64,000 nucleotides of DNA from Haemaphysalis longicornis (taxonomy: Eukaryota; Arthropoda; Arachnida; Ixodida; Ixodidae): assembly GCA_013339765.2 (NCBI GenBank), contig CM023448.1, forward strand, positions 107,206,172-107,270,171, written 5' to 3'. The position numbers were made by a program, and so were the translations under genes. Each line of letters opens with the position of its first letter. Within the stretch, counting starts at the first letter, position 1. Shown here one piece after another: positions 43,481-55,794 of the stretch. The notes beneath the pieces were generated by a model. It did no database searches. It saw nothing but the letters and a program-made list of their open reading frames with translations, and had not been told where the DNA came from.

Positions 43481-44276
43481 AAAAAATGGCAGTGTAGATC
43501 AGTCTGAGTTATGGATATGGGGCGCTCTTGACTCAGTTCTTATGTCGCAGGAAAAGTATTTCAGCCGTTACTGTGCCTTAATGCCTGAACTGTTGTAATT
43601 GGAGAGGGAGGGGGAAAATACCTTGAGTGCTGTGATAGACAGCCAACCAAGCCTAATTATGATGGTTCGCGATCCTGGGCTTAATGTAACGGGTACAATT
43701 TGCAGAAACCACACTTGTTCGGGCAAAATAGCCAAACTCTTCGTACGAGGCGCTGAAATATTTGGGGCCATGTTCAGGAACCACCCGCGGCCTGAATTTA
43801 CCCTTCCTTTAATATCGTGTACTTTAGCACTGAGGTGAGAGGGAGCTGCGGATTAATTATACCTCCTCGAGACCGGTTTGGTCTCCGTTAAAAACGAAAA
43901 ACGGCAATATAACCTCCTACCTCGGTAACCTTATGGCCGTATTCTGAGTCCGTCCGCCACTTTGTTTCCTCGACCTGGTTGAGTGAATATCGCTTTCAAG
44001 AATCTCCTCGACTGGAGGTTGCAGGGGAGGAGGTTTTCAGAATACGGGTGTTAGCCACTGTGGAAGGTTCTGAATTAACCGGGACCTTATCGGCCTGGCA
44101 TGCCTGAGGTCGCACGAATCGCTTCTTAATTTCAATTCGCACCAGTCTCATAGCAGTGTCCCACCTAAGTGACGTTTGTGGCGGACGAGCGATCTCTCCC
44201 TCTAGTTCTCCCAGTCCAAAAATCGCACAACTTGCATCTTCTGTCGAGCTGCTTTTGTGTTCACGTTGTGGGACAG
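43481..44276. other. Unassigned, possible intron
   Basis: Nothing that I can name lies here, apart from CTCC/GGAGG-rich inverted pieces at 43900-44050. Confidence 0.3.
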
Positions 44277-44519
44277 CGGCTGATAGCAGTGCTGCACCAG
44301 CATGCAGGAACCTGCGTTGTGGCCCCAGCCATGTGGTTCCCCAGAATAACGGCGCTGGTATTCTGCGACGACCTATGGCTGCACGTCAACCAGGACTTCA
44401 GGCGGGATGGTGGCATCAGGGCAGGTCGCCTGGAGCGAGTCCTCGGGACCACGGCTGCCCTCGACTCTAACGATTTGTACTGCTGCCCCACCACGGCCAG
44501 CAACCTGTTGGCCCCCAAG
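44277..44519 (+). CDS. Candidate internal exon, 81 codons, product unknown
   Basis: It is bounded by a pyrimidine-rich tract and GGGACAG| at the left and CCCAAG|GTACAG at the right, so exactly 81 codons lie between phase-0 sites. The peptide (AMWFPRITALVFCDDLWLHV.., RAGRLERVLGTTAALDSND) has a mixed, protein-like composition unlike the neighbouring shadow frames. I cannot assign a family. This is the best single host-exon candidate in the window, but without homology it stays tentative. Confidence 0.45.
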
Positions 44520-45195
44520 GTACAGACGCTGCCGAGTAGTAAAGATACCCATGACCCATTCTCGTCGGGTGGGTGATATGTCTTCTATTACAGAGGGCCT
44601 CAGACAAAGAAACGCCCTTTACACTTAGGCGAATTGCCGCCAGCATAGACCGGACATTTAGAAGATCTTCCAGAATGCGATGAAGGAAGAAAGTGTACAG
44701 AACCCCCTGGCGATTTGAAAATGACTTATTCTTGTTCATTGAGCCTGAGGAAGGCCAGAACATAGTAATAAATTATTTGAATTCTGAAATACTGGCATTA
44801 ACGTGCAGCAGCCTTAAAGATCTATAGCCTAAGTGGTAAAGGACTACAGAAAAGGTGTATGTATGTAATTGTTTTTAAGGGTTGATTGGCGCTGATCCAA
44901 AGCAGCGGAAACAAATGAGGCATGCCATTAAAATGGGCTGAGGTCCATTTGATAATCACTTGCAGGTATGGAAGAGCAGGTTTTCTCATTTACTAAAAGG
45001 AATCGTATTACACTACCAATGCATTATTCCGGTGTAACTAAAACATATAGTGCATAGATGGACCTGAAACTTCGGTCTTATTCCGGACCTTCAAATAAGG
45101 GTCAATTAGAAGAGGCCAGGATGAAGGCTGACAGGTGCGATGCTGAAGGTTTGGAAACCATCATAGGCCAGGGAACACCGCGTTGTAGGCATCCT
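44520..45195. other. Unassigned, possible intron
   Basis: No coding frame or repeat that I can support is present. Confidence 0.3.
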
Positions 45196-45199
45196 ACAC

Positions 45200-46835
45200 A
45201 ATAAAATTTTTTAGACCCTTTTTGGCCGAAAAGGGTGTAAATACCTTGTCCCATCGCACACACCTTTAAAAAGTGTTTTGGCTAAAAAAGGGTGTGCTTG
45301 TGTGAACACCTTAAAACAAGGGCGTGAGGTTGCTTAACATCTTAAAATGAAAGTGTGAGCTGTGCAGCTACGCTTTAAAATGTGGATCGGCTGAGCGCGC
45401 AGCACGACATACGACTTTTACCACAAATGAATGGAGCAAGAAAACCAACGGGATGGATGGGAAGACCGAGTATGTACTTACTTACCTTGCAAATACACGT
45501 GATTTTCTTGCTTTTTATAGCCAGCAGAGGAAAGTCCCGAGATAGTCGGTAGGCTTGTCGCGAAAATCAGATATTTTAGCGCTAATTTCAAAATTATGCA
45601 TACTAATGGGAGCATAGTCAACATGCGGATTTGCGTATGCTTTTTTATTTGATTGATTGTGGGGGTTAACGCGCCGACGCAAAGCAGGCGATGAGGCGCG
45701 CCGTAGTGGAGGGATCCGGATCTAATTTTGACCACCTGGGGATCTTTAGCGTGCGCCGAAATCTCTTACACACGGGCGTTTTTGCTTTTCGCCTCCATCA
45801 GAAAAGCGGCCGCCGCGGCCAGGGAATCGAACCCGCTGCGCATGCTTTTTAATGGTGAGGTGGTTATGTCCAATAAGCCATGGAATTTCATTGAATACCA
45901 AACACCTATTCACACCCTTTCAACATCCCCCCAAGAAGTGTGTTGAAAGGGTGTTTGACACCCTTTTTGCCACACGAATGTAAAGCTATAAGTTTTTGGT
46001 GTTGGAAACTAAGAAAGAGGGTGTAAAAGACTTCCAACTAAGAAAAAAGGGTGTAGAAGACCTTAAATTTTGGAGTCATTTTCTACCCGTTTACATGGGT
46101 AGGATTGGGGGGGATGTTTGGTATATCACGATGTTTAAAAGAGTAGGAATTGGCATAAATTACTACAAGCGGAGCTGATTATACCAAGAAAAAAAAAACT
46201 GCGCGCTTGTAAAGGGTACACCGAGAAAACTGTGCGCCTGTAAAGGGTGCACCACCGCGGATAGGTTATTATAACAGTGAAGCCGACTTTCACGACTGGT
46301 CCAGTGTGAGAACAAGGGACGCATGCGTATCCGCACCTCTAACTGTACCATTTTACGGGCGATACTCTTTTTGGGCTTCTAAATTGCAAAAAAAAAAGTT
46401 GACGCAGCTTGCACTAGTGGTGTAAGGCTACAGAAACAGCGGAGCTTGGCGTTGACCTAGCTGTTTTTCCCTTGGATCCGCTGTCAGTGTAAGGACACAG
46501 TGGAACAGCGTTGTAAAACCCGGCTACATTTGTCTTCAGCCCTCAGCACTTTGCCTAGCCTAACATCGCACAACATAAAAAAACTTAGCAGAGCTTACCA
46601 AAACTTAAACGGAAGCTAAGTCGACCACCGGCTCTTCGTTTTTTGTTTCAACTGAACACCCTTTACACCCTTTCAACACCCTACAGAAACCGAGTGTTGC
46701 AGTCCGTCAACACCATTTTTGCCACACAAAAAGGGTGTATTAAGCTACAGGCTAGGGTGTTGGAACCTAAGACAAAGGGCGTAATGACTTCCCAACACCC
46801 TTATACAACACCTTTTTAGGCAATAAGGGTGAAGG
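45200..46835. repeat. AAAGGGTGT / ACACCCTTT motif cluster
   Basis: Three blocks (45210-45350, 45895-46060, 46655-46835) carry the nonamer AAAGGGTGT and its complement many times, often as facing pairs such as CACCCTTT..GAAAGGGTG. Phrases such as GGTGTTGGAA-CTAAGA and TTTGCCACAC recur between the second and third blocks. A Ruka SINE is inserted between the first two. It looks like one or several related non-autonomous elements built of short inverted motifs. Confidence 0.55.
45649..45838 (-). mobile_element. Ruka SINE, 5'-truncated
   Basis: The body is complete and the tRNA-like head is cut within the B-box region, so on the minus strand it begins CGGGTTCGATTCCC. CGTATGCTTTTTTAT (45634-45648) and CGCATGCTTTTTAAT (45839-45853) form the diverged target duplication. 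Confidence 0.9.
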
Positions 46836-48149
46836 AAAGTTGTGTGTATCATTGAGGAACCGATGTGGTGTTAGAGCAGTCATAGGAGGCGGAGAACTCT
46901 GACAACAAATCGCCCTTTCGAGGAATAAAATGGCTACTGAGGCTCAAGATTCGAAGACTGGGAAAAATGAGGTGCGGAGGCTCCGTAGGCAAAGCAAGAT
47001 AAGAGTGTTACAAGTTGACGGGAGAGGCCTTTCTGCAGTGGACGTGAATGGGCTTATGATTATGAAAGCTGCAGCGCATACATACTGCCGCATTGGCATG
47101 GTGACCAAGGCATTCTGCTTGTGTATACGCGCAAAGTTGCAAGCTCTTTCTCTGTACCGGTACGGTAGCCGACTGTGGGAACGCACCGTAGCTTCTGACG
47201 GTGACGTTCACCGACACCTACCTGCTCGACATCTTCTACGTGGTGCACTAATGGCACTCGCCAAACGACGTGCCCATATGTGTTGCCATTTCGGCGTGTA
47301 ATGAAAGTTCCGACGTGCTACGTCCATAATCAGTGGCCGTCCGGTCCCTGGGCATCGCACGTAAGCAACGGTGGTGGTCACGCATGATGAGTGGCAGGGA
47401 CTGGTCAGCGATCACAAGACGTGTCCTTCATGTTTAGGACACGATGGTCCTGCTTGTGGCCGTTACGTCACATATTTAGGTTGCAGCAACGAATAAGCCT
47501 GCCGAAGAGGGGTAATCTACATTCTACCAATGCGTTTGTGCGACTGCTGCGTCTTTTTCAGAGTGTGGAGTACAGATGTCTACGGCATGTTCATGGAGTA
47601 ATGGTAGGCCCCGTCTGAAGGCTGGTAGCCTACACGCGTTCGGCTAGTGCAGTCCTTGTCATGTTGGGCAAGGGAAATGTCCCAAACGCTTTACCGAGTT
47701 TTAAGAAAGACATCGCATTCGCGCGCTGTTGCTGTATTCGTGGTTCTTTCTTTGTGGTAACATGAGAACAGCTTGTGGGTGTGTGCCGTTCACTTGAATG
47801 TAGCTTCGAAATCGGGGCCGACAGCGTGCTCCAGGAACTGGTGAAAGACTCGGGACCTGAGCACACTGAACGCACACCAGCCTATCTCGTGCAGGATGGG
47901 AGCTTACCTTTGATGTGTCATCTCGTGTCTCTCATCTATACCCTGACCCCGAATTCTATTATCTACCCTCTCGACCAAGCTATTCTATCGTGCCCGATAC
48001 CTAGCTCTCATCGAGTCTTTTGATGACCACTCGTTTTGTTCGCCTGTTGTCAGTACTCTTCATTGTATCACAGGCCTAATTACTGTTGTTTGCAAGGATG
48101 TCTTCACAATGCGTCTGTTCTCTCGACCACGACTATCCCTTTTGATCAA
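46836..48149. other. Unassigned, possible intron
   Basis: A plus-strand frame at 46930-47301 (123 codons from an ATG preceded by AATAAA) has no recognised domain and unremarkable codon pattern. I see nothing else. Confidence 0.3.
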
Positions 48150-48630
48150 TTAAGGGTCAATGAAGACAAAATGCAAGTTTGGGTGACTGGAAAGACGGCT
48201 TTGTCCCGATAACAACGCTACCAATAATATCGCAGACTTAGAACAAGTTATCGAGATATTAAAGAAAACCTACGAAGCGGTGGTGACTCCCCGGCTACTT
48301 TCGAGCTATTTCTCTATGACGTCACAGGAGATTGTTTGTGTCATCTTTGGCGGTCGCTGACGCAAGACCAAGCAGTGTGTCCTCTAGGCCTCTAATTTCG
48401 TTTGATCGTATCACTTGAATGATAACGCACTAGTAACTGTTTGAGTGCTGGCGAATATTACGTCACTCCTGTCCATATTACGCCACTGTGGCGCGAAGTT
48501 TGAAAGTTATACAATTTATAACGTTTTTTTCGCTTAAAAAACGCAATTCGCGCCTGAAATGAACCTGAGTAAGTAACCAAAGGCTATAGCTCTTTCAGAC
48601 TGAACAAAGTTGTATTTTATGGCCCTTTAA
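48150..48630. mobile_element. Possible second MITE with TTAA-GGG ends
   Basis: It begins TTAAGGGTCAATGAA and ends TTTATGGCCCTTTAA. The size (481 bp) and the TTAA plus GGG/CCC tips resemble the element at 61-518, although the tips match each other less well and the interiors have only short similarities. Confidence 0.35.
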
Positions 48631-48687
48631 CACCACCCTTTCCTCTATTCCACGACTGTGACAGGTAAGGTATGATTAATTATGAGC

Positions 48688-49515
48688 ATAGGCGTGCTCA
48701 GGGCCTTCTATTTCACCGTTGCGCCCTATTCTAAATTAAATCGCTTGAAATGATTAAACAAGAATGATTTCATTTTGAAGTTTCTTGTAAAAGCTTTTTT
48801 ACATGGGTTTTTATGTTCTGAGTGACACATGTGACATGTATATGTGGGACGGTCAGAAACATATAATGGCTGCAGGACAGGGTGTGGTGCTGGAAACCGA
48901 GAAGGCAATCAGAATTACTAGCAGATTTATTATTAGCGCTTGTCCTTGTCTTCTTTGTCCGTGTTATTTTTGTGCGCTTAACATGAACGTTACGGAATAC
49001 AAACTAGCCCGAACGCAAGGCCTTCTAGAAAGTGGCTGTTTTTTTTTCCTTTATCAGGTCTCTGTTAATAAGGATCATTAACTGCGGATCGGCAATTTAG
49101 CCGGGATTCGCTGAATTTCTGGATGCGCTGAGTCCCGACCGTAATGTATAGCAATTTGTACGATGTCCACGTTCAACCGATACACTGTTCAAAAATGTCC
49201 ATCGTAGCAAGAATTGGTCTATAGTCCGGAAGAAAACACGCTCCGAAATATGTGCGAAAATGAAACTGAGACTATGGAATGCTTTTCACAACTGCCTGCC
49301 CCTGGTCCGCGATGGCTAACGTTGGAGGTGTACCAGTCCTTATAGAGAGCAACATCAGAGGTTCTCGACTGAAATTTCTGTGAAAACGTGCATGGCCGGA
49401 ATGGGGCACCTTAAACAGTGGAAGTACAGGTCCGCCTGAGGAAACTACACGGGGAGAGTTGGCGCCCCCCTAAAGTGGCTACTGAGGCGTCCGCCCCCCT
49501 CCCCAGTGCGCACGG
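48688..49515 (+). repeat. Dispersed repeat pair, second copy
   Basis: This is the direct-orientation homologue of 42844-43480. It ends in a C-rich stretch with CAGTGCGCACGG, a loose inverse of its GGCGTGCTCAGGG start, so the family may have short inverted ends. The copies are clearly diverged. Confidence 0.55.
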
Positions 49516-49808
49516 ATCCCATGATTATGCTAAATTCATTTTGTTTATTTATTTCGTCCGTTAATTTTGCTTTACCAGTCAACGCTGCTGTAGTAGCGCA
49601 GTAACGTGGCATAACTGGGCAATAATTGTCGCTGATGATTATACACTGAAGCCTTTGTTTCCCTTTGGCGAGTTCTCCTTTCAAAGGGAGAGCGGTATCC
49701 CACATAACTCGGGCCGATACCCCCTCGGGGTGCAGTAGTGCCATCCCCCCGGAAGTCAGCGTCGCACGGCGTTTCGTGCACTAAGATGTTGCTGCGCGAC
49801 CTGTGCAG

Positions 49809-50004
49809 GATTCAACAGGGGCTCGCGTGTGACCCGAGGGCTCTGCGGGGAGACGCCGAGCGGCTCCCCGACACCTCCGTGAGGGAGAGCCCTGTTCCAG
49901 CCAGCAGCCGGGCTCGGCCTGCCATGACCGGGCGAGGCATCACCGTTGCCGCCTCCACCGACTTCGCTTGTGCGGTCGGGATGCTTTTCGCGCCCCCTTC
50001 TTGA
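49809..50004 (+). CDS. Candidate 3'-terminal exon with poly(A) signal
   Basis: GC-rich coding-like DNA starts after CTGTGCAG| (or after ATTCAACAG| at 49819) and ends with TGA at 50002-50004. AATAAA at 50029-50034 lies 25 bases beyond the stop. The peptide includes ALRGDAERLPDTSV and RPAMTGRGITVAAS. Starting at 49819 its phase fits the 44277-44519 exon; starting at 49809 it fits the end of 41185-41561. The AT-rich drop right after the stop supports a gene end. I do not recognise the protein. Confidence 0.35.
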
Positions 50005-50211
50005 TTTTTTTCGTATGCGATACAGTCTAATAAAATGCATTCGAATTGAACCTAAAGACTCCTTACGTGTGTTATAGGTGGTAGATTCACTGGATAATAA
50101 CACGATCGAGTCTGAATGGGAGTAATGTGGGTGGTATTATGGTGCCGCAGCCTCAAATGGGAACTTGCGAATAGCACGCGAGAGCTTCTAACGGCGGGTC
50201 CTTTCCTAATG

Positions 50212-50397
50212 CTGATTGATTGTAGGTTCCACGCGCCAACGCAACGCAGGCGATGAGGCGGGCCGTAGTGGAGGCCTCCGGATTAGTTTTGACCACCTGG
50301 GCATCTTTAACGTGCGCCGAAATCTCGTACACACGGGCGTTTTTGCTTTTAGCCTCCATCAGAAAAGCGGCCGCCGCGGCCAGACAGCGAACCCACG
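50212..50397 (-). mobile_element. Ruka SINE, 5'-truncated
   Basis: The body is complete (GCCGCTTTTCTGATGGAGG through the TCAATCA end, on the minus strand), and the head is lost upstream of the B box. The target duplication is not clear. A C run (50510-50527) lies shortly downstream. Confidence 0.88.
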
Positions 50398-50639
50398 TCC
50401 TATAATCAATGCAATGCTACTAGTTGACTGGGATGTCAACTGGTAGCACTTGTATGTCACGGCATGGCGGCCTTACCTCATTCGTCGCCGTGTGAGAAAT
50501 GCAGCCAAGCCCCCCCCCCCCCCCCCCACGACCTGTCAAACTAATTTTTATCATAAAATAAAAACGGCTCAAGGGCCTTCATATTTTGAGAGAGAGGGAG
50601 AGAGAGAGAGAGAGGAGGAGGAGGAGGAGGAATAAACTT

Positions 50640-53600
50640 TTATTGTGCACACCAGGATGTGCTCAGCCTCCGACCTGCGTCCAGAGCTCGTTGCACCAGG
50701 GCTAGCAGTCGCTCTGGTGCTGAGCTGGTCAGCTCGGACTCCCACTGCTCAGGGTTAGGGGATGGGATGGGGTTAGGGTGGTGAGGACAAGAGAAAATAA
50801 GGTGGTAAGTGGTGAGAGGTATGTGACAGCGCGGGCAGTTGTGGGGGAAAAGGGACGGCGAGATTTGGTGTAGGATGGGGTGATTATAGAAGGTTTCTGT
50901 TTGCAGGCGGTGGTAAAGGGTGGCGTGGTTTGTTGGGAGGAAGGGGTGGGGCGGGGGGTATATTCTTCGTGTGTGCCTGTAGTGGGACAGTATGGAACAG
51001 AAGGTGAAATCAAGGGGAGGAAGCGTGTCTTCAGTGGTGGGAGGGTAGCACCCGGTGTCGGTCCTTGAAGTTTGGAGTGCCCGGTAGTGCAAATCGCGGA
51101 CTGCGGCATGAGCCGCTTCATTCCCAACCAGGCCGGCATGGCCAGGAGTCCATACAATGGTCACTTCTAGGTCCGGAGGCAGGCAACGTATCATGGGTAA
51201 GGCTTGCTATGGGGCGAGACCGGCCTGGTAAAGGCGGCAAGCTTGCTGTGAATCGCTAATGATGGTGAGATAAGGCTGATTTCGATGTGTAGCAATGGCA
51301 TGGGCGATGGCCAGGGCTTCGGCTTCGGGTGTAGGCATATTTCGGTAAGTTGCCGCAGTGAGGGTGTTGCCAGAAGTGTCCAGGGTGACAAGCGTAGCCG
51401 GAGAATTGCGGGAGGGATGTGCAACATCCGTGTAGCGGGTCTGCGGGTCATTGCCGTAACGCTTCTCGAGGTGGCGTACTCGAGCTTCTCTTCGCGCCCG
51501 GTTGTAAATGGGGTGCATGTGCTGGGTATGGGCGCTATTCTGAGTTGTTGCGTATGGAAAGGGGGATGCGCCGTAGGTTAAGACGAGCAGGGGGCGGGGT
51601 TCGGCCTATATTATGAAGAACCTGACGGCCTGTGGGGGTGAGGGCACGTCTTTGCAGCTGAGACACGCGCTGGGCTTCGATGAGTTCATTCAAGGTGTTG
51701 TGGAGGTCAAGTTTCATGAGACGTTCGTTCGCGGTGTAAGTAGGCAGGCTGAGGGCTGATTTGTACGTCTTTCTTATGAGGGCGTCAAACTTTTTAATCT
51801 CTTGGGGTTTCAGATCGACGAAGGGGGTCCCGTGAGTGATACGGCTGGTGAGCAAGGCTTGTACGAGGCGACATGTGTCTGACCCTCGCAGTCCACATGA
51901 GGAGCCCCGGATACGACGAATGAGATGCGTCGGCTGGGAGACTGTCTTGTGTAGCTGTGGTAGGAGAGATGACCTGGATCCGTCTTGATGGAATGGAACT
52001 CCCAAGATGCGAAGCGTGGTAACTTGTGGGATGGAAGCGCCGGATATGCTGACCTGGGGATCGGGAGTTGTGTTAGCTTTTCTTTTCCTAGTACGGGCAC
52101 GAAGAACGAGAAGGCCAGATTTAGTAGGTTCGCATGTTAGTCCTCTAGGTTGGAGATATTCCATTGTTGTGTCAATAGCTTGCTGTAGGCTGTCTTGCTG
52201 AGGTCGTCAGCCATGGTGAGGTCGTCAGCATAGAACGCGTGGTGAATTCCAGGGATTTCTTGCAGCTTGGCCGGGAGCTGGAGCATGGCGTTGTTAAAGA
52301 CTAAAGGTGAAATCACGTAGCAAGATAAACAGGAGCGCCGACTTCGCTCTCTCCGGCGGGCCCTTAATGTCCATCACTCGCGGAGCACAATGTAGGTGGC
52401 GCAGCGAATGGGCCGCCGGCTAAGCGGCCGGCGTTCCCCGTGCGCCGGCGGGCGCGTTGGCACAACGCATTCCGTCGGCTTTTGCCGTCTGCTTCGGCGA
52501 CGGTAGTTTTGGGCACGGAGTGCATTGGGCCTGCTTTGGCTCCGCTTCGCGTTCATTGCGCTCCTCCTTCGCACGGCTTGATTAACTTGTTCGACAGCAC
52601 CTTCTGGGTAACCCGGACCCAAAGTAATTGAGTGGTCGTATGGGAATCATACGTTAAGGATTGGTTTGGATGGCGGGAAAACAAAATGTAGAGACCACAT
52701 ATAGACATATGGGTGCTATACAAACACTACCTTTTGCGCAGTGCTTGCCGAAAATGTGACTCCGTTTTGTAAATTTGTGAACACCAGTTCGGCTGTGTTT
52801 TAACAGGTTTTACAAAAGGCGAAAGGAGCAACTGGTTCTGATAACTAGCGGTTATAAAAGTTCCCTCAGCTTTCTCGCCGTTCTCCAACTTACGTCCAAA
52901 ACAGAGTGTGCCTAGAACACAGACCAGCACTCACACGCTCATCAGAAAATAACAGAAACGCGATAACATCGCCCGCGACTGCCCGCGACGTAGCAATCTG
53001 CTCAAGATCGAGGCCCTGACAGTGCGGTCTTTTCACAAGCCTTCATTTCGCGATATTTGAATTCGTCCGGACCCTATATCTCTTTGGTGATGACTCGTCG
53101 AAAGAAAAGGTTTGACGAGCCGGTTGTTTTGCTGGTCAGCCGCTTAAAGAAACAAAAAAACGCCGGGAACCCTGGTAGGCCCAAAATTGCAGCCATACAA
53201 ATCGCAGCATTTTATTTGGAGTCGACGGCGTTATCGACGAGATAACACGACCGTAGAGCGACAGTGAACATCGGGCGGTAACTTGCGGCATGAGTTACAA
53301 TGAAGGTTGCGTTTGATATTCTTGGGTGCCTTATCAAGCTGACAGTGTTTTTGTATACTTATTACCACAGGGCAGCCGTCCAATTCAGTCACTGGCGCAG
53401 AAATGCGTGTATCATTGCCGTTTGCCGATGGAGACTCCGGGCGATCCTTGTAAGCGCTGTGCGTGCGCAGAAGCAGCATAAATAATTAAGCACGCGGCCG
53501 GAGAGCGGGCCAACAACAGACGGTAATTTTTGCGCTGCATCGATTTGTCGTAAGCAGAATCACGCTAGACTGCATGTTGTGGCGTTTCATATTACTCTTG

Positions 53601-55772
53601 CTCATACTTTGGTGCTCCTAAAGTCGTCGTCGTTCAGTTGCGTCTTACATCTGCTGGGTTAGTAGAATATTTTTAGCGGGTCTTCATAATGTCAGAATAA
53701 ACGCCCCCTGATAGGTAATGAGCGATCGCCATGTATGCGGCGGCGTGCGATTATCTGCGCCGTCTATTCCGGCTGCGCACGGGTGTTTAAATTCCGCGCG
53801 TGCAGGCATTCCTCCTGCATAGCAGGACAGGCATACGACAGACGTCGCTGCGAAAGAAAAGGTGCCTGTGGGGAGAGCAAAGAAGGGAAGAGCCATGTAC
53901 AGAGAGAGGCACAGCGACGAGAGGGCGCACGAAGGAGGAAAAGAGCAAAGGGAAAGCTGGGCGGCCTGCTGCGCGGGGACATTATCGGCCCGAGCAAATT
54001 ATTTTTTCGGGGCCACAGTCGGCGCTCCTCTTTATCTTGCTCCGTGTGTGAAATAACCGAACCCTGGGGTGTACCTTTGGCCGGGGTGTGGAAACAAGTT
54101 TAGGTGAGGGGGCCCAGGCAGAGATTTGCTGTTCTGTCTCGCAAGAAGGCACTGACGAATTGAAAAGTTCGCAGTCCACATCCCGTGGTGTTTAAGTTAT
54201 CTAGTATGGCCTGATGTGTAACATTGTCAAAGGCACCCTTGACATTTTCGGAGTAGTTTTCGGAGTGGTGCGGCTGAAGTGGTCAAGCACCTCTTCCTTG
54301 ATCTGGATGAGCACATCTTGCGTGGAAAGGTGTCGGCGAAAACCAAACATAGTAAGAGGATAGAGGTTCTGCTTTTCTAAGTGATCGGATAGGCGTTGAT
54401 GTATCAGGAGTTCCTACAGGGTCTCTTCATCCAGGTTACGGAGTACGCGGTATGTGATGTTATCTTTTCCGGGCGTGGTATTGCGTGTGAGCCGGGCAAG
54501 CACTGCGGTGAGTTCCGTTAAGGTAAAAGGGGCATCGAGGTCTTCATCGGGACTACCGGTATATTGGCTGACCGGAGGAGGGGGGTAGGAGCTTGGGTGG
54601 CCGAAGAGATGATGCTGGATCGACTCAAGAAGGTATTGCGAGGGGAGATCACTGTTCTTGATGAGGCGTTGTATCTTATGGTCGGTATGCCGCCGGGTAT
54701 TAGTGGGATCGAGAAGAGAGGTAAGCAGGTGCCATGTCCTTTTATGTGTGTAACGTGCCCTGCAGTTGGTCGCAGAAGCTGCGCCAGTTCTGTCGTTGGA
54801 GTTCTTGTGCATACTTTTGGGCTTGCTGGGTGAGGAGAGCGATGCGTTTCTTCAATGCGCGATTATGATTTTGCCTCTGCCATCTCTTAGTGAGGCTTCG
54901 CCGGGCGTCCCAGATATGGGTGAGATGGGGATCGACAGCGGGCGTAGTATCGGTGAGTGCAATCGCCTGTGTGTGCTTTTTGACCCGTTGGTTAAGGGCT
55001 TGCGTCCAAGCGGTCAGATCTTGGGTAATGGGATGAAGGGTATCTGTGTCTTGCCGGAAAGCGGGACAATTCGTTAAGCGAGCCGTGCCTTTCCTTCTCG
55101 GTTTCTGTGTTAATGGAAGATGGACGGAGATGATGTCGTGGTCGCTACCGAGGGTTCCTTCTAGACATGTCCAAGTGAGGCCGGTGACGTTTCTTGCGAA
55201 TGATAGATCGGGCGTTCTGTTTCGACCCACGCTGTTACCAATGCGGGTCTTCATGGTGAGGTCATTGTAAAGGACGAGCTGATGATTCTGCGGGGCGCGG
55301 AGGAGGGCTGTGCCTTTTTTGGAGGCCAGGGCATAGCCCCAGGAAGGATGGGGAGCATTAAAATTTCCGAGAAGTAGGAGCGGACAGTTTTTGGCAATTA
55401 ACGTGACTTCATGTAGTAGAGCTTCTAGGGTGGATGGGCTGCCGGTGGGGGGACTGTAGACGTTAAGGATGTAAATACTGGGGTGTTAGGCCGATTGGAA
55501 ATGAGCTCAACGAAAGTATGGGGGATGTCTTGGGGAAGGCGATGTGACTGGGCCGGATGTGTGTTGTGCACTAAAGTGGCGGTGCGGTGCTGTGGGTCGT
55601 CCGTAAATGCGGTGTACTGCTGCAGGTAGGGGACAACGGCGTTTGATTCTTGAATGACGATGACATCCGGGGGGTCTTGCAGGACGAAGAAAGCCAATTG
55701 GTGGCGCTTACTTGCGAAGGAGCGGCAGTTCCACTGTAATATGGAGAGCGCAGCTGGCTGGGCCTTAGTCAT
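50640..55772 (-). pseudogene. I-group LINE ORF2, split and frameshifted
   Basis: The start is ATG at 55772 (MTKAQPAALSILQWNCRSF), whose QWNCRS is the endonuclease opening. IQESNAV, a GNFNAPHPSWGY-like piece and LGSDHDIISVHL follow. RT pieces include GKDNITYRVLRNL, RRHLSTQDVL, the KGTPQGSVIS block broken by the inserted transposon, FYADDLTM (near 52235) and LQPRGLTCEPTKSGLLVL. RNase H pieces are RYTDVAH, TPEAEALAIAHAIA, ISDSQQACRLY and VWTPGHAGLVGNEAAHA. The C-terminus carries CPRCHIPLTTYHLIFSC. There are many frame changes, and no product is possible. Confidence 0.88.
52314..54046. mobile_element. 1.7-kb DNA transposon inside the LINE, 8-bp duplication
   Basis: The left end CACGTAGCAAGATAAACAGG..GCGCCGACT is inverted at the right end (CACGGAGCAAGATAAAGAGG..GCGCCGACT on the minus strand). 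GGTGAAAT (52306-52313) and TGTGAAAT (54047-54054) flank it, an 8-base duplication with one mismatch. The host LINE's VISPLVF coding sequence is split exactly there. An 8-bp target is typical of hAT and P elements, but the ends are not canonical for either. I see no transposase; frames at 53057-53245 and 53735-54103 are unrecognised. Confidence 0.75.
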
Positions 55773-55794
55773 AGTAGGGGTGATGCTTTATCTT

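Noticed and set aside
46930..47301. A 123-codon gene starting ATG at 46930
   Set aside because: The frame begins well, but no domain, splice signal or conserved neighbour supports it. Its latter half reads equally openly in other frames.
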